Of a stretch of DNA of 5,939 nucleotides, positions 4,311-5,939 are shown in pieces. How positions within the stretch are numbered: the stretch's first letter is position 1; each line of letters starts with the position of its first letter. The position numbers and the translations under genes are program-made. The notes beneath the pieces were generated by a model. The model worked only from the letters and a program-made list of their open reading frames with translations, was not told the origin of the DNA and searched no databases. Origin of the DNA: Candidatus Methanogaster sp. UBA203 (GTDB taxonomy: Archaea > Halobacteriota > Methanosarcinia > Methanosarcinales > Methanogasteraceae); NCBI GenBank assembly GCA_002503595.1, contig DASC01000041.1, positions 1-5,939 of the forward strand. The letters are read 5' to 3'.

Positions 4311-5861
4311 ATGATCTGCCCATCCAGACTCCCGGAAAACCCGGGATGCTATCTCTTCAAAGATGCCGCTGATAACATAATCTATGTCGGGAAAGCAAAG
4401 AATCTCAAAAAGCGCGTCCACAGTTACTTCCAGAGACGCGAGCGCGACCCAAAGACCGGGGTCCTCGTAGAGAAAGCATATTCTGTCGATTTCATCGTAA
4501 CGGACAGCGAACTCGAGGCGCTGATCCTTGAAAACACCTTGATCAAGCGGCACCAGCCGAGATACAATATCGATCTTAAGGATGCGAAGAGTTACGCATA
4601 TATCCGGATCACGGACGAGAAATTTCCACGTATCGGGATTGCACGGAGGCTGGATGGAAGCGGAAGTTTCTTTGGTCCGTTTGTCACTGCAAAGGAGCGC
4701 GACTATATCCTTTCAGTCGTTGCAAAGACGTTTAAGCTGCGGTCATGTCGCAGACTCCCGAAACGGGCGTGTCTCAGGTACCATATCGGGTCGTGCAGCG
4801 CGCCGTGCATCGAAAAGATCAGCAGCGAGGAGTACCGCAAGCAGGTCGCCCGGGCGCAGTCGCATCTCCGCGGGAATACGAGCGATCTGATCCGGTCTTT
4901 ATCGCAGGAGATGGCAGAAAAATCGATGGAACAGGAATTTGAGCTGGCGTTAGAACTCAGGAACCAGATCGCTGCCATCGAGCACCTTGCAGAGCGCCAG
5001 TATGTGGATCGGCGGAAGAACTACGATGAGGACGTTATCAACTACGTAAAAAGCGATGGCAGGGTATATCTCATGCTCTTTAACGTGTACAAGGGCATGC
5101 TCGCAGACAAGCAGGAGTTCGTCTTCGATGAGCGCGAGGAGGTGATCGACGAGTTCCTTGTGCAGTATTACTCAGAGCACGACCCGCCGCCCGAACTGAT
5201 CCTCCCTACGCCGGTTGGTGACGTGATCCCTGATTTCCTCATCCGTAGGAGCGGGCGGCGGGTCAGGATCACAGTCCCAAAGCAGGGGGAGAAGAAGAAG
5301 CTGCTCGATCTCGTCAGGAAGAATATCGAGATTTCATTCTTTGGCGGGCAGATCAAACTTGAGGCACTGAAAGACCTTCTCGGGCTTTCCCGCGTCCCCA
5401 CGGTCATCGAGTGCTTCGATATCTCCCACCTCTCGGGCACGTCGATGGTCGCATCGATGGTGCAGTACAGGACAGGAAAGCCTGATAAACGGAATTACAG
5501 GCGGTTCAAGATCAGGACGGTCGAGAAGATCGACGATTTTGCTGCCATCGCCGAGGTCGTGCGGAGGCGGTATTCGCGCCTGCAAAGGGAGGATGGTGAA
5601 TTCCCGGATCTGGTAATCATTGATGGCGGGAAGGGGCAGCTCTCGGCAGCCCGCGGGGAGATGGAGGGGCTCGGGCTCAGGATTCCAATCATCTCCATCG
5701 CCAAGCGAGAGGAAGAGATCTATGTGCCGGGTCTCACCCATCCCCTGCCTGCTGACAGGAAGGACAAAGCATCGCTCTTTGTTCAGGAGATCCGGGATGA
5801 GGCGCACCGGTTCGCAGTCGCATACCACCGGCTGCTCAGGAGAAAAGCGGTGGTGTCATGA
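4311..5861 (+). CDS. uvrC: Excinuclease ABC subunit C (UvrC), short form without HhH region
   Basis: A 516-residue protein making both incisions in UvrABC nucleotide-excision repair. The ATG at 4311 puts LPENPGCYLF at the N-terminus as in the family; a longer start at 4254 adds unrelated residues. The GIY-YIG 3'-nuclease domain (about 8-95) has GCY at 12-14, YVG at 25-27, Arg35 and Glu74, the expected catalytic and metal residues. Four cysteines at 146, 154, 162 and 166 match the conserved cluster proposed to bind Fe-S in UvrC. A UVR motif, the UvrB contact, lies at about 178-232. The RNase H-like 5'-nuclease has its DDH triad at Asp370 (ECFDISHLSGTS), Asp438 (VIIDGGKGQLS) and His499 (RDEAHRFAVAYHR). 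The protein stops 17 residues after His499, so the C-terminal helix-hairpin-helix pair of bacterial UvrC (usually about 600 residues) is missing. No remnant of it is visible downstream. Nucleotide excision genes of this type in archaea are regarded as acquired from bacteria. Confidence 0.95.
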   Translation: MICPSRLPENPGCYLFKDAADNIIYVGKAKNLKKRVHSYFQRRERDPKTGVLVEKAYSVDFIVTDSELEALILENTLIKRHQPRYNIDLKDAKSYAYIRITDEKFPRIGIARRLDGSGSFFGPFVTAKERDYILSVVAKTFKLRSCRRLPKRACLRYHIGSCSAPCIEKISSEEYRKQVARAQSHLRGNTSDLIRSLSQEMAEKSMEQEFELALELRNQIAAIEHLAERQYVDRRKNYDEDVINYVKSDGRVYLMLFNVYKGMLADKQEFVFDEREEVIDEFLVQYYSEHDPPPELILPTPVGDVIPDFLIRRSGRRVRITVPKQGEKKKLLDLVRKNIEISFFGGQIKLEALKDLLGLSRVPTVIECFDISHLSGTSMVASMVQYRTGKPDKRNYRRFKIRTVEKIDDFAAIAEVVRRRYSRLQREDGEFPDLVIIDGGKGQLSAARGEMEGLGLRIPIISIAKREEEIYVPGLTHPLPADRKDKASLFVQEIRDEAHRFAVAYHRLLRRKAVVS

Positions 5862-5927
5862 TCTTTCAGGTGGTGTGACGTTTATAGTCATCGAAACCGA
5901 AAACCCCCTACAACGTTCGAGACCGAC
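5862..5927 (+). promoter_or_regulatory. Short gap with TATA-like element before the next gene
   Basis: TTTATA at 5881-5886 lies about 44 nt before an ATG at 5928, predicting a start site near 5910 and a leader of about 18 nt. The sequence between contains AAAACCCCC but no evident ribosome binding site or terminator after uvrC. Confidence 0.35.
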
Positions 5928-5939
5928 ATGCCAGAACAC
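5928..5939 (+). CDS. Possible start of a downstream gene (4 codons only)
   Basis: ATG CCA GAA CAC (MPEH) runs off the window edge behind a TATA-like element. Four residues cannot identify a product. uvrA or uvrB would be natural neighbours of uvrC, but that is a guess from context. Confidence 0.3.

Noticed and set aside
5334..5828. 164-residue minus-strand open frame opposite uvrC
   Set aside because: It lies opposite the conserved RNase H-like domain of UvrC and has no recognisable motif.

Overview
The window looks like a piece of euryarchaeal genome from a methanogen or anaerobic methane/alkane oxidiser related to Methanosarcinales. The evidence is a gamma subunit of the archaeal acetyl-CoA decarbonylase/synthase complex (CdhE), an archaeal SepF, an FmdE-family protein and a Methanosarcina-type S-layer domain protein with a PGF-CTERM anchor. 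Promoters are archaeal, with TATA boxes and AT-rich gaps between genes of moderate GC. The exact genus cannot be read from the sequence.

Layout. (1) 47-652, minus strand: FmdE-family protein with a C-terminal four-cysteine zinc ribbon, apparently leaderless. (2) 653-839: AT-rich divergent promoter region with a strong TATA box, an inverted repeat abutting it, and a Shine-Dalgarno site that points at an ATA codon rather than an ATG. (3) 840-1745 plus the detached tail to 1970: S-layer protein whose Pro/Thr/Ala-rich linker and PGF-CTERM membrane anchor are now in other reading frames; three single-base excesses in G runs explain the break. (4) 1980-2231: a doubtful small ORF. (5) 2290-2685 sepF and 2687-4081 cdhE, separated by one base and almost certainly co-transcribed from a promoter near 2242. 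(6) 4082-4310: intergenic gap with an orphan TATA box and a strong poly-T terminator. (7) 4311-5861: uvrC, ending just after the nuclease domain, without the usual C-terminal HhH region. (8) 5862-5939: short gap with a TATA-like element and the first four codons of another gene.

The genes do not form one pathway. CdhE (C1/acetyl-CoA metabolism) and possibly FmdE concern methanogenic-type carbon metabolism, SepF cell division, the S-layer protein the cell envelope, and UvrC DNA repair. I see no defence system, CRISPR array, tRNA, rRNA, transposase or prophage, and no clear undescribed multi-gene system. The points most worth checking are the S-layer gene (its 3' frameshifts and possible ATA start) and the sepF-cdhE pairing.
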